Part shown: positions 30,801-38,690 of the stretch, piece by piece
Position numbering within the stretch: position 1 is the stretch's first letter
Layout: each line of letters opens with the position of its first letter
DNA from: a virus
Direction: 5' to 3' (one strand)
IMG/VR virus record: IMGVR_UViG_3300045019_000022
Location: 1-43,214 of that record
DNA: 43,214 nt
Notes under the pieces: model-generated
Database searches by the model: none
The model's input: only the letters and a program-made list of their open reading frames with translations
What the model was told of the DNA's origin: nothing
Made by a program: the position numbers and the translations under genes

Positions 30801-31034
30801 TTAGCCTTCGGCGACGATAGGCGGGGGGATGCCGTCCGTCGGATTGGGGTAGATGATGGGGTCGAGCTGATGGGGTGTGATCTTCCAGTCTGTCAGTTCG
30901 GCAATCGGGATAACGCGCGCCGGAGGCAATTTGTCGCGCGAAATCCACTCGTAGACTGAAACGGGGTTTATCTCTAAACGTTCCGCGACGACTGCTGCGC
31001 CGCCCGCCGCGAGAATTGCGTCACTAATATTCAT
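30801..31034 (-). CDS. Cro/YdaS-like early repressor
   Basis: A 77-aa protein with an N-terminal helix-turn-helix (ISDAILAAGGAAVVAERLEI followed by NPVSVYEWISRDKLPPARVI) in the style of Cro/YdaS proteins, and a Pro-rich tail. It is divergent from the repressor gene at 31120 across the operator array 31058-31118, the standard cI/cro arrangement. The leftward promoter with -10 at 31075-31080 should drive it. GGA lies upstream of the ATG at 31034. Expected role: shut down repressor synthesis after induction and start the lytic programme. Confidence 0.8.
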   Translation of the reverse strand: MNISDAILAAGGAAVVAERLEINPVSVYEWISRDKLPPARVIPIAELTDWKITPHQLDPIIYPNPTDGIPPPIVAEG

Positions 31035-31057
31035 GGTCTTTCCTTAACAATAAAATG

Positions 31058-31118
31058 AGGCATTACCTTAATCCATGATAGCAGGCAACACCTTAGAAGT
31101 AAATGCTAGGCTCTGCCT
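31058..31118. promoter_or_regulatory. Left operator array (three AGG-N5-CCT sites)
   Basis: AGGCATTACCT (31058-31068), AGGCAACACCT (31083-31093) and AGGCTCTGCCT (31108-31118) have centres exactly 25 bp apart. The middle site lies inside the spacer of the leftward promoter. These are the likely binding sites of the repressor encoded at 31120 and of the Cro-like protein. Confidence 0.8.
31075..31103 (-). promoter_or_regulatory. Leftward early promoter (pR-like)
   Basis: On the minus strand the -35 TTTACT (31098-31103) and -10 TATCAT (31075-31080) are separated by 17 bp and overlap the operator array. It drives the Cro-like gene and presumably the leftward replication genes. Confidence 0.6.
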
Positions 31119-31119
31119 T

Positions 31120-31884
31120 ATGCATATAGGCGATCGAATAAGGGAGAAACGAAAGGAGCTGGGCCTCACTCAGGCGCAAGTCGGTGAGTACTTCAGCATC
31201 TCTAGTGTTTCAGTCTCTGAATGGGAAAGAGGGATCAGCAAGCCGGATCAAGGCAAGCTGGAAGCCTTAGCGCGTCTGCTCAAAACGAACGTGCATTACC
31301 TGGTGACCGGAAAGAAGGCTCTGGAAGCAGTTCATATCCAACCAGCCACATGGGATTCAGGCAGGGACAATGTAGTTTTTATCGATCCCGAGACGAATGC
31401 GGCTTATGACTCCGCTGGCAACCCTATCGACTATCCCAACGCCGAAAAAGAATTTCAGCTCCCAAGGGGGAAGTACGTGCCAGTAGTAGGAATCGGACGC
31501 GGCGGCCCTGACGGCTATTTGAGCATTGATGATCACCCAGCAGGGGACGGCGACTGCTTCATCTATACATACAGCAGTGATCCTAATGCTTACGGCATAA
31601 GGGTCCGCGGGGATAGCATGAGACCACGCATCAAGTCAGGTGAATACATCGTAGCTGAGCCAAACGTCGAGGCTCAACCAGGAGACGACGTTGTAGTCCG
31701 TTTGCACGATGGGCGATCAATGGTCAAAGAATTCCTCTGGCAGCGCGACGATGAATTGTCATTCGGCTCCGTCAATAATGGGTACCCACCTATAACACTA
31801 CTGCGATCTGAGGTCGAAAGCATCCACCGTGTCGCAGCCATCATCCCTCGCAGTTCAGCACTGGTTAAGCCAAAAGACTGCTAG
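31120..31884 (+). CDS. CI-like repressor, S24 peptidase
   Basis: A 254-aa prophage repressor. The N-terminal HTH is LGLTQAQVGEYFSISSVSVS plus EWERG (residues about 14-38). The C-terminal LexA/CI-type self-cleavage domain has catalytic Ser166 (GDSMRPR) and Lys203 (SMVKEF). The expected Ala-Gly or Cys-Gly cleavage site appears as R127-G128-G129 (VVGIGRGGPDG), so cleavage would be at Gly-Gly. The start at 31120 (MHIGDRIREKR) matches the family; an upstream ATG at 31075 would add 15 residues with no ribosome site. DNA damage should trigger self-cleavage and induction. A weak rightward promoter TTAACA-N17-CTTAAT (31044-31072) could serve it. Confidence 0.92.
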   Translation: MHIGDRIREKRKELGLTQAQVGEYFSISSVSVSEWERGISKPDQGKLEALARLLKTNVHYLVTGKKALEAVHIQPATWDSGRDNVVFIDPETNAAYDSAGNPIDYPNAEKEFQLPRGKYVPVVGIGRGGPDGYLSIDDHPAGDGDCFIYTYSSDPNAYGIRVRGDSMRPRIKSGEYIVAEPNVEAQPGDDVVVRLHDGRSMVKEFLWQRDDELSFGSVNNGYPPITLLRSEVESIHRVAAIIPRSSALVKPKDC

Positions 31885-31916
31885 ACAAAAAACCAACCCG
31901 CAATTTTTTGCAAACT

Positions 31917-31941
31917 AAACCCGCCATCCGGCGGGTTTTTT
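31917..31941 (+). terminator. Terminator of the repressor gene
   Basis: A 9-bp perfect stem AAACCCGCC/GGCGGGTTT (31917-31925, 31930-31938) with a 4-nt loop is followed by a T run. It is 33 bp after the repressor stop and ends its transcript before the right operator array. Confidence 0.88.
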
Positions 31942-31963
31942 ATTGCACGTCAAAAATAAATTA

Positions 31964-32022
31964 AGGTAATGCCTTGACAGGCGTATGAGGCAACACCTAG
32001 AATTTGAGTCAAGGCAATACCT
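31964..32022. promoter_or_regulatory. Right operator array (three AGG-N5-CCT sites)
   Basis: AGGTAATGCCT (31964-31974), AGGCAACACCT (31988-31998) and AGGCAATACCT (32012-32022) are centred exactly 24 bp apart. The middle site is identical to the middle site of the left array. A degenerate half site follows at 32043-32046. The sites cover the rightward promoter at 31974-32003. Confidence 0.82.
31974..32003 (+). promoter_or_regulatory. Rightward early promoter (pL-like)
   Basis: A consensus -35 TTGACA (31974-31979), an 18-bp spacer and -10 TAGAAT (31998-32003). Operators overlap both boxes, so the bound repressor should silence the whole early rightward operon (32140-43015). Confidence 0.8.
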
Positions 32023-32139
32023 TAATTCGTTGATGTGGATTAAGGCATGTTGTGCTCGTGACAACTGGCCGACGCGCGGGGCCTGTGGGGCAGTTCGCGC
32101 AGAAATTAACACGCTCAATCACCGTACAGGAGAAGCACT

Positions 32140-32613
32140 ATGTCAATCGAAGCAGCATTGCAAGCAAATACCAACGCCATCTATGAACTGATCGCCGCCA
32201 TCTCCAAGGGCGTTCCGGTCGCTGCATCCACCGTCGCCGCTGTCGTCGAACAGGGCAAGACCACCACCGAGAAGGCGGCCACCACAAAAAAGTCCGATGT
32301 GAAGACTGCTTCGTCCCAGCCTGGTGCCGAGCAAAAATCGGAGGCCCCGAAGGCCGATGTGCAAGAAGCAGCTGAGCAGGCTGCGGATAACACCGCTCCC
32401 GCCAACAGCGATGCTGGCACCGGCACAGCAGCCACGTATTCGGACGCTGCTGCAGCCGTCACTGCACTGGCTAAAGCAAAGGGCCGTGACGCTGCCGTCG
32501 CTGTGCTGAAGGACTTCGGCGCCGCCAAGCTGCCGGACATCAAGCCCGAAGACTTCGCCGCTGTCATCGCCGCCTGCGAGAAGGCAGCAACCGCAGAACA
32601 GGCCGAGGCATAA
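32140..32613 (+). CDS. Hypothetical early protein, Ala-rich
   Basis: A 157-aa protein. The N-terminus is a short helix (MSIEAALQANTNAIYELIAA); the middle (40-105) is Ala/Lys/Glu/Thr low complexity, probably disordered. The C-terminal 50 residues (YSDAAAAVTALAKAKGRDAA onward) look like a small folded helical domain. It is the first gene of the rightward operon, with AGGAG at 32129-32133, and lies 3 bp before the DUF2800 gene. Such proteins occur beside DUF2800/DUF2815 recombination genes in other phages, and a partner role there is inferred. Confidence 0.75.
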   Translation: MSIEAALQANTNAIYELIAAISKGVPVAASTVAAVVEQGKTTTEKAATTKKSDVKTASSQPGAEQKSEAPKADVQEAAEQAADNTAPANSDAGTGTAATYSDAAAAVTALAKAKGRDAAVAVLKDFGAAKLPDIKPEDFAAVIAACEKAATAEQAEA

Positions 32614-32616
32614 GAA

Positions 32617-33879
32617 ATGAGCGGCCACGCCAGACTTTCACCCAGCAGCGCGCATCGCTGGCTGTACTGCCCGGGCAGCGTCGCGCTTGAAGCCCAGTGC
32701 GAGGACAGTTCCAGCGACTTCGCCGATGAGGGCACCGCTGCGCACGAGCTCGCCGCCATGGCACTCGTTGCGGGATATGCCGCATCGGCCTACCTGGGCC
32801 GCGTGATCAAAGTCAACGGCAAGGAATTCACCGTTGACGAAGAGATGGCCACCCAGGTGCAGAAGTACATCGACTTCGTGCGCTCGATCGGCGGCGAATT
32901 GATGGTGGAGCAGCGCCTGTCCATCTCTGACATCACCGGCGAAGCCAATGCATTCGGCACGTCGGACTCGGTGATCCTCGCCGGCGAAGAACTGGTCATC
33001 GTGGATCTGAAGTATGGCCGCGGTGTAAAGGTCAGCGCCGATCGCAACGAGCAGCTGGCGATCTACGCGATGGCAGCGCTGGCCGAGTTTGAATTCCTCG
33101 GCGACTTCAAGCGCGTGCGCCTTGCCATCGTGCAGCCGCGCCTAGATCACATCAGCGAATGGGATATGCCGATTGCTCGGACCGGGGAGGGCGGTGTCAG
33201 TCTGGAAGCATTTGCTTCCAGCCTCAAGCCCAAGGCGGAAGCCGCAATCCAGTTTGTCGGCAAGCCGGCGCTGTCGGTGACGACCAACGATCTGGACCCG
33301 GGCGAGAAGCAATGCCGCTTCTGCAAGGCAAAGGCGACTTGCCCGGCCCTGACACAGCATGTCCTGTCCACCGTGGCGGATGACTTCGTCGATGTGTCGG
33401 AGCCGATCGCACCGCAAATCGCGCATGCAGCAACGCGCGAAGTCGACAACACCGTGCTGGGCAACCTGCTCGGATCGGTCGATCTGATCGAAGGCTGGTG
33501 CAAGGCGGTGCGCGCCAAGGTGGAGTCCGAGCTGCTGGCCGGCCATGCCGTCCCTGGTTACAAGCTGGTTGAAGGCCGCCGCGGTCCGCGCCGCTGGAAC
33601 AACGATGCGGAAGTCGAGGCAGCGCTGAAGGCAATGCGCCTGAAGGTGGAAGAGATGTACGACCTGTCGCTCATTTCGCCCACCACGGCCGAGAAGCTGC
33701 ACAAGGCCGGCACGATCGGGCCGCGCCAGTGGCCGAAGCTGCAGACGCTCATCACCCAGAGCGGTGGCAATCCTAGCGTGGCGCCCGAGTCCGACAAGCG
33801 CCCGGCGCTGGTCATCCAGGCCACTGAAGACGAGTTCGACGATGTCACCGAGTCCGAGACCGTGGAGGACTTGGTTTGA
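32617..33879 (+). CDS. DUF2800 protein, Cas4/RecB-like nuclease
   Basis: A 420-aa protein. The start [16 protein letters not shown] and the [11 protein letters not shown] segment are diagnostic of DUF2800. The PD-(D/E)xK nuclease core is visible around residues 110-135 ([10 protein letters not shown], then [10 protein letters not shown] with D-x-K). A Cys cluster C18 plus [10 protein letters not shown] (about residues 229-238) is like the Fe-S cluster of Cas4/AddB nucleases. It probably processes DNA ends for phage recombination together with the ssDNA-binding protein at 34029. Confidence 0.87.
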   Translation: MSGHARLSPSSAHRWLYCPGSVALEAQCEDSSSDFADEGTAAHELAAMALVAGYAASAYLGRVIKVNGKEFTVDEEMATQVQKYIDFVRSIGGELMVEQRLSISDITGEANAFGTSDSVILAGEELVIVDLKYGRGVKVSADRNEQLAIYAMAALAEFEFLGDFKRVRLAIVQPRLDHISEWDMPIARTGEGGVSLEAFASSLKPKAEAAIQFVGKPALSVTTNDLDPGEKQCRFCKAKATCPALTQHVLSTVADDFVDVSEPIAPQIAHAATREVDNTVLGNLLGSVDLIEGWCKAVRAKVESELLAGHAVPGYKLVEGRRGPRRWNNDAEVEAALKAMRLKVEEMYDLSLISPTTAEKLHKAGTIGPRQWPKLQTLITQSGGNPSVAPESDKRPALVIQATEDEFDDVTESETVEDLV

Positions 33880-34025
33880 AGACCCTGCCGCCTGCCGCCG
33901 TACAGCTTCTCCAGCAGGCGGCACAAACACCGATCACGCGTCATGACCCGCTCGCGCGTGTGAAAGCAGTAGAGAAAGCCATCGAGCGGGTCAGACGTGA
34001 CCATCCGCAATTTTTTAGGAAATAA
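33876..34025 (+). CDS. Small 49-aa protein with TTG start
   Basis: The frame starts at TTG 33876, overlapping the DUF2800 stop, with GGAGG (33864-33868) seven bases upstream. It encodes a basic helical peptide (ending DHPQFFRK) and stops three bases before the DUF2815 ATG. The strong ribosome site, tight packing and basic composition support a real gene. Function unknown. The alternative is a 150-bp untranslated spacer. Confidence 0.55.
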   Translation: MKTLPPAAVQLLQQAAQTPITRHDPLARVKAVEKAIERVRRDHPQFFRK

Positions 34026-34028
34026 ACC

Positions 34029-34577
34029 ATGAAACTGAAACTGACCAATGTACGCCTCGCATTCCCGGTGCTCTTCGACGCCAAGACCGTAAATGGCGAA
34101 GGCAAGCCTGCATTCTCCGCATCCCTGTTGCTGGATCCGGCCGACCCGCAGGTCAAGGCAATCCACGCTGCCATCGAGCAGGTTGCCAAGGACAAGTGGG
34201 GCACCAAGGCCGAGGCAGTACTGAAGCAAATGCGTGCCCAGGACAAGACCGCGCTGCACGACGGCGATCTGAAAGCCAACTATGACGGCTTCCCCGGCAA
34301 CCTGTACGTGTCCGCCCGCGCTTACACCCGCCCGCTGGTGATCGATAAGGACAAGACACCGCTGACAGAGCAGGACGGCAAGCCGTACGCTGGCTGTTAC
34401 GTGAACGCATCGGTCGAACTCTGGGCGCAGGACAACAACTACGGTAAGCGCGTGAACGCTTCGCTGCGCGGCATCCAGTTCTTCAAGGACGGTGACGCCT
34501 TCGCCGGCGGCGGTGCTGCGAGCGATGACGAATTCGACGACATCGCCGAAGGCGCAACCGCAGACGACCTGGTTTAA
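34029..34577 (+). CDS. DUF2815 single-stranded DNA-binding protein
   Basis: A 182-aa protein with the DUF2815 pattern: MKLKLTNVRLAFPVLFDAKT, the DGFPGNLYVSARAYTRPLVI strand set, and an acidic C-terminal tail (DDEFDDIAEG onward) as in T7 gp2.5-type ssDNA-binding proteins. The tail usually contacts partner replication proteins. AGGA precedes the ATG. It is probably paired with the DUF2800 nuclease in a recombination system. Confidence 0.85.
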   Translation: MKLKLTNVRLAFPVLFDAKTVNGEGKPAFSASLLLDPADPQVKAIHAAIEQVAKDKWGTKAEAVLKQMRAQDKTALHDGDLKANYDGFPGNLYVSARAYTRPLVIDKDKTPLTEQDGKPYAGCYVNASVELWAQDNNYGKRVNASLRGIQFFKDGDAFAGGGAASDDEFDDIAEGATADDLV

Positions 34578-34589
34578 GCATCACGATTC

Positions 34590-34611
34590 CCTGCCCTTCG
34601 GGGCAGGGCTC
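34590..34611 (+). repeat. Intergenic hairpin repeat, copy 1
   Basis: An 8-bp perfect stem CCCTGCCC/GGGCAGGG (34589-34608) with a TTCG tetraloop follows the DUF2815 gene. The 22-bp unit recurs with one mismatch at 35322-35343, on the other side of the Gp49-like gene. There is no T run, so it is more likely an RNA stability or processing element than a terminator. Confidence 0.7.
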
Positions 34612-34636
34612 CATCCGACTAAATGAAAACATAGAC

Positions 34637-35311
34637 ATGAGCACCATCATTAAACCCACGGTAGGACGCAAGGTCTGGTATTTCACCTCCGCACGTCACC
34701 ATGAAGGCTTTACGGCCGGTGAGCCTGACAACCAGCCGTATGACGCAACCATACTGTTCGCCGATAACGACCGTGACGTGAATCTCCTTGTAGTTGATCA
34801 CCTCGGCATCACTCAGACATGTGTCGGCGTGCAACTGTTCCAAGAAGGCGACGACACCCCTAGAGGCGCACACGCCCGGTGGATGCCGTACCAAACCGGT
34901 CAGGCGGCGAAAGCCGAGAAGGCTGCAGGAGCTGCGCCAGCGGCGACGGACACCGCGATCGAGCAGGAAATCCAAGCCAAGGGCCTAACAGCGCCACGCG
35001 TTACGCCGGCTGAAATCGAAGTAAATATTGCTACCGAACACTACTTCACTGCGTTGAATGCCTTCAACCGTGAGGGCTCGTGGGACGGAATCAGTGATGA
35101 ACAGACGATGAAATCCGCAAAGGCGCTCTCGCTGCTCACCTTTTGCGTGCTGGTCCTGCGCAACGGCTTCACTGTCACCGGCGAGTCGGCCTGCGCATCA
35201 CCTGAGAATTTCGACGCAGAGATCGGCCGCAAGATCGCCCGCCAGAACGCCGTGCAGAAGATCTGGCCGCTGATGGGTTACGAGTTGCGCAGCAAATTAA
35301 GCCAGCAGTAG
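34637..35311 (+). CDS. Gp49-like (N4 Gp49 / Sf6 gene 66 family) protein
   Basis: A 224-aa protein in two parts. The N-terminal 80 residues contain a small beta domain (VGRKVWYFTSARHHEG, DRDVNLLVVDHLG). The C-terminal 90 residues have the conserved family core HYFTALNAFNREG, LLTFCVLVLRNGFTVTGESA followed by CASPENFD, and KIWPLMGYELRSKL. The family is widespread in phages and its role is unknown. The gene is bracketed by two copies of a 22-bp hairpin repeat. Confidence 0.85.
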   Translation: MSTIIKPTVGRKVWYFTSARHHEGFTAGEPDNQPYDATILFADNDRDVNLLVVDHLGITQTCVGVQLFQEGDDTPRGAHARWMPYQTGQAAKAEKAAGAAPAATDTAIEQEIQAKGLTAPRVTPAEIEVNIATEHYFTALNAFNREGSWDGISDEQTMKSAKALSLLTFCVLVLRNGFTVTGESACASPENFDAEIGRKIARQNAVQKIWPLMGYELRSKLSQQ

Positions 35312-35321
35312 CACTGAGAGT

Positions 35322-35343
35322 CCTGCCCTTCAGGGCAGGGCTC
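35322..35343 (+). repeat. Intergenic hairpin repeat, copy 2
   Basis: CCTGCCC/GGGCAGG with a TTCA loop; one mismatch to the copy at 34590-34611. It lies 10 bp after the Gp49-like stop. Confidence 0.7.
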
Positions 35344-35385
35344 TTAGGTTGCCGAGTGCCCCGCGCATGGTCGGCAACCTAAGAG
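35341..35385. other. 15-bp perfect inverted repeat (RNA hairpin)
   Basis: CTCTTAGGTTGCCGA (35341-35355) and its exact complement (35371-35385) flank a 15-nt loop. It starts where the previous repeat ends. There is no T run after the stem. It could be an RNA stem or a protein-binding site in DNA. Confidence 0.65.
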
Positions 35386-35460
35386 AGCGGGAGCTTCCGC
35401 CGACCCCGACAGGTGTGCTGCACATCGGTCGGCCGCGCCAGCCAGCGTGGAATAAAACAG

Positions 35461-35555
35461 GCCCGGATCGCTACCCATCGTTGCCCGCTGAAAAACACCA
35501 CAACGATGCAGTGCGTAAACCGTGGGGAGCTGAATAGTGACACGGCAATCCGGGC
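35461..35555 (+). ncRNA. Candidate structured RNA, three-way junction
   Basis: A closing stem GCCCGGAT/ATCCGGGC (35461-35468, 35548-35555) encloses two hairpins: CATCGTTG/CAACGATG (35476-35483, 35501-35508) and CCGTG/CACGG (35520-35524, 35541-35545). A further hairpin GCCGACC/GGTCGGC lies upstream (35399-35433). It sits in the leader of the Cys-rich gene at 35581. The shape (outer stem, two inner hairpins, phage operon) resembles the phage c4 antisense RNA class, but I could not test this. A 62-codon open frame runs across the same region (35349-35537) and is the alternative explanation. Confidence 0.5.
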
Positions 35556-35580
35556 AAAAGGCACTTAATTAAAGAGAACC

Positions 35581-35910
35581 ATGACGACTTATTCGCTTCG
35601 CTGCCGGAATAGTAAGTGCCGCCATCGCCGGGTGGGAACGATTCACCCAGATGACTATGAGCGCGTGCCGAAGTGCCCGATCTGCGGCGAGACTAAAGGC
35701 TGGCGGGTCGAACAGCGTCAGTACAGCAAGCGGAATCGTTGTCATTGCATGGGATACCACCACCCACACCACAAGGGCACGTCGAAGTTCTGCGAGCACC
35801 ACCCGCAAGGCTTCTACAACCAGGCGAAACGCGCCGGTGTGGCTGATGAAGATATCCCGCTTGAATACCTTGGCCGAGACATTAAAGAAGACGAACCCTG
35901 CCCATTTTAA
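35581..35910 (+). CDS. Cys/His-rich, probable zinc-binding protein
   Basis: A 109-aa protein. It has a zinc-ribbon-like pair (CRNSKC at about 8-13, and CPICGETKGW around 32-41) followed by RCHCMGYHHPHHKG and CEHHPQG, which could hold a second metal. Such short ribbons often bind nucleic acid or act as adaptors. Its leader holds the structured element 35461-35555, so its translation may be RNA-controlled. AAAGAGA precedes the ATG. Confidence 0.72.
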   Translation: MTTYSLRCRNSKCRHRRVGTIHPDDYERVPKCPICGETKGWRVEQRQYSKRNRCHCMGYHHPHHKGTSKFCEHHPQGFYNQAKRAGVADEDIPLEYLGRDIKEDEPCPF

Positions 35911-35918
35911 GGACACAT

Positions 35919-36263
35919 ATGAAAAAGTTGATTTTCCTAATGCTGTGCTGGCGATTCCGTAATACTCCGTTGAACGTCTTGCTTGAAGAGCACACACTTT
36001 TGATTAAAGCTGCACGCCGCTGCGCACACGACCTAGCGCATGCAGCCGACTGTATTGACCGCAACGGCAACTGGGCCGAGTTCAACAAAATTTTCCGTAA
36101 GAACGCGGAAATGTGGCTGGGTATTTTCAACCCGACCGGACCTAAGGATTACCGCCACCGCTTGCACCATGAAATCCACTCGCTTGAATTCCGAGTTGAG
36201 CGCCTGCGGGAGTTCTGCGAGAAAAACGGGCTCGACCCGAATGTGGTCGATGACCCCTTCTAA
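35919..36263 (+). CDS. Hypothetical helical protein
   Basis: A 114-aa protein of unknown family. It is mostly helical, with a short hydrophobic start (MKKLIFLMLCWRF) that is too short and polar to be a clear membrane anchor. AAGGA precedes the ATG by 6 bp, and the gene is 8 bp from its upstream neighbour. It overlaps the HNH gene by 14 bp. Confidence 0.68.
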   Translation: MKKLIFLMLCWRFRNTPLNVLLEEHTLLIKAARRCAHDLAHAADCIDRNGNWAEFNKIFRKNAEMWLGIFNPTGPKDYRHRLHHEIHSLEFRVERLREFCEKNGLDPNVVDDPF

Positions 36264-36615
36264 ATCGTTGCCGTTGGATGGCGGCACGCATGCTGGTCCG
36301 CTGTTTGTCCCGCTGAAGAGAAGGCCAGCGCGCGTGCGCGGCTCCGGCGGCGCAGAGGTCTGGGCCAAGTACAAGAAGGCCACGCCGCCCTGGGCGGACC
36401 GTGCGGCGATCCGCGCGAAGTGGGAGGAATCGAAGCGGATGACCGCTGCGACAGAAGTGCAGCACAGCGTCGATCACATCGTGCCACTGGTGAACCCGAT
36501 CGTTTGCGGCCTGCACGTCGAATGGAATCTGCGAGTTGTACCGCTGGCGGAGAACGTCCGCAAGTCAAATTTTTACTGGCCTGACATGCCGTTCGAACAA
36601 TTAACTCTGCTTTAA
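36250..36615 (+). CDS. HNH endonuclease
   Basis: A 121-aa protein. The HNH motif is clear: VDHIVPLVNPIVCGLHVEWN (D-H first half), then LRVVPLAENVRKSN (Asn and final basic part). The Trp/Lys-rich segment before it (EVWAKYKKATPPWADRAAIR) is common in small phage HNH proteins. The start is ambiguous: ATG at 36250 or 36241 (three residues longer), both overlapping the previous gene. It may nick DNA for recombination, or be a homing-type enzyme; packaging is less likely because it is far from terL. Confidence 0.82.
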   Translation: MTPSKSLPLDGGTHAGPLFVPLKRRPARVRGSGGAEVWAKYKKATPPWADRAAIRAKWEESKRMTAATEVQHSVDHIVPLVNPIVCGLHVEWNLRVVPLAENVRKSNFYWPDMPFEQLTLL

Positions 36616-36618
36616 CCT

Positions 36619-38679
36619 ATGACCACTTTATACCTTGACCTCGAGACGTACAGCGAAGTGCCAATTACCAATGGCACGCACGCTTACGCTGAAGGTGCGG
36701 AGATTCTGCTGTTCGCCTACGCCTTCGACGACGGTCCCGTCAAGGTATGGGACCGCGCATCCGGTGAGTCGATGCCGTCGGAACTGGCCGATGCGCTGGA
36801 AAACGAAAGCGTAATCCTGTGCGCTCACAATTCGCACTTCGACCGCACGATGTTGAACCATTGGAACTGCCGCACATCGCTGCACCGGTGGCGCGACACC
36901 ATGGTCAAGGCATTGGCGCACTCGCTGCCCGGCGCCCTGGGCGATCTGTGCGACATCCTGAAAGTCCCGACCGACAAAGCCAAGGACAAGGAAGGACGCC
37001 AGCTGATCCAGCTGTTCTGCAAGCCGCGTCCGGTCAGCAGCAAGATCCGCCGCGCTACGCGTGAGACACACCCAGCGGAGTGGGCCAAGTTTGTAGATTA
37101 CGCCGCGCTCGATATCGAGGCCATGCGTGTGGTCGACGCCAAGCTGCCGTCATGGAACTATCACGGACCAGAACTTGGCCTTTGGCACCTCGACCAGCGT
37201 ATCAACGACCGCGGCGTTTTGATGGACGTGGCACTCGCCCGCGCTGCTATCCGCGGCGTCGAGCGCGCTCAGAGATTGCTAGCTGCGCGCACTAGCGAAT
37301 TGACCGAAGGAGCGGTGCAGGCTGCCACCCAGCGCGATGCGCTGTTGCGCCACCTCGTGTCCGCCTATGGCATCGATCTGCCGGACATGCAGCAGAGCAC
37401 TCTTGAGCGCAGGATCAACGATCCGGGACTGCCGGCGGAACTGCGCGAGCTATTGGCGATCAGGCTGCAAGCCAGCACCACCAGCACGAGCAAATACAAG
37501 ACGTTGATTAAGGCAGTAAGCAACGACGGTCGGCTCCGGGGGACACTCCAGTTCAATGGCGCCAATCGCACAGGCCGCTGGGCGGGTCGTCTTTTCCAGC
37601 CGCAGAACTTGCCGCGCCCGGTATTGAAGCAGGCCGCCATCGATAACGGCATTGCAGCGCTGAAAGCCGATTGCGAGGACCTGCTGTTCTCCAACGTCAT
37701 GGAACTGGCCAGTAGCGCGATCCGTGGCTGCATCATCGCACCGCCGGGGAAAAAGCTCGTAATTGCTGATCTCTCCAATATCGAGGGTCGGAAGCTCGCC
37801 TGGCTCGCAGGCGAACAGTGGAAGCTGCGTGCATTCCGCGAGTTTGACGCCGGTATCGGGCATGACCTTTACAAGCTGGCTTATGCGAAGGCCTTCGGCG
37901 TGCGGCCCGAGGACGTGGACAAGGACATGCGCCAGATCGGCAAGGTTATGGAGTTGGCGCTCGGCTATGAGGGCGGTGTCGGGGCATTCCTTACTTTCGC
38001 CGCCGCGTACGGTATTGACCTCGAAGCCATGGCTGATCGTGCAATCGGTGCGATTCCCAAGGCCATCTTGGACGAAGCCCAAAGCGCGCTCGAATGGACG
38101 AAGCAGAAGAAGCGCCCGACCTTTGGCTTGTCTGACCGCGCGTGGCTGGTCTGTGATTCCTTTAAGCGCTCATGGCGGTACGCCCACCCAGCGATCAGTT
38201 CCATGTGGAAGGAGCTGCAGGAAGCGGCAGTTCTGGCGGTGCAGCGCCCAGGCGTGACGACGACCTGCCGCATGCTGAAGCTGCGCCGCGACGGCGCTTG
38301 GCTGCGGATCCGGCTGCCATCCGGGCGATTCCTTTGCTACCCCAGCCCGCAGGTCGATGAGTCCGGCAAGCTGACCTATATGGGTGTCAACCAGTACACC
38401 CGCAAATGGTCCCGCCTGAGCACCTACGGCGGCAAGCTGGTGGAGAACGTGACGCAGGCCGCAAGCCGCGACGTGATCGCACACAACATGCCTGCCGTCG
38501 AGCAGGCCGGATACGAGATTCTGCTGACGGTTCACGATGAGGACATTACCGAGGCACCGGACACCGAAGAATTCAACGCCGACCATCTGGCCGGTTTGAT
38601 GGCAACAAACCCACCCTGGGCCAAGGACCTGCCGCTCGCCGCGGCTGGCTTCGAAGCCTATCGATATCGGAAAGACTAA
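36619..38679 (+). CDS. Family A DNA polymerase (phage type)
   Basis: A 686-aa polymerase. The 3'-5' exonuclease domain starts with LDLETYS (D7, E9) and continues with [10 protein letters not shown] and a YAALDIEAM segment. Polymerase motif A is [20 protein letters not shown] (D384), and motif C is TVHDED (H639, D640). The middle segment [20 protein letters not shown] is typical for phage PolA-type enzymes. It replicates the phage genome together with the primase-helicase at 26827-29472, which lies in the opposite operon. Confidence 0.94.
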   Translation: MTTLYLDLETYSEVPITNGTHAYAEGAEILLFAYAFDDGPVKVWDRASGESMPSELADALENESVILCAHNSHFDRTMLNHWNCRTSLHRWRDTMVKALAHSLPGALGDLCDILKVPTDKAKDKEGRQLIQLFCKPRPVSSKIRRATRETHPAEWAKFVDYAALDIEAMRVVDAKLPSWNYHGPELGLWHLDQRINDRGVLMDVALARAAIRGVERAQRLLAARTSELTEGAVQAATQRDALLRHLVSAYGIDLPDMQQSTLERRINDPGLPAELRELLAIRLQASTTSTSKYKTLIKAVSNDGRLRGTLQFNGANRTGRWAGRLFQPQNLPRPVLKQAAIDNGIAALKADCEDLLFSNVMELASSAIRGCIIAPPGKKLVIADLSNIEGRKLAWLAGEQWKLRAFREFDAGIGHDLYKLAYAKAFGVRPEDVDKDMRQIGKVMELALGYEGGVGAFLTFAAAYGIDLEAMADRAIGAIPKAILDEAQSALEWTKQKKRPTFGLSDRAWLVCDSFKRSWRYAHPAISSMWKELQEAAVLAVQRPGVTTTCRMLKLRRDGAWLRIRLPSGRFLCYPSPQVDESGKLTYMGVNQYTRKWSRLSTYGGKLVENVTQAASRDVIAHNMPAVEQAGYEILLTVHDEDITEAPDTEEFNADHLAGLMATNPPWAKDLPLAAAGFEAYRYRKD

Positions 38680-38690
38680 AGGAGAACGAC

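Noticed and set aside
30183-30959. A 258-codon plus-strand frame overlapping the methyltransferase and cro-like region
   Set aside because: It runs antisense through three supported genes and across a terminator, with no family resemblance.
35349-35537. A 62-codon frame (TTG start, or ATG at 35367) through the hairpin-rich gap
   Set aside because: No ribosome site, the start sits in a strong stem, and the structured-RNA explanation accounts for the sequence better; not fully excluded.
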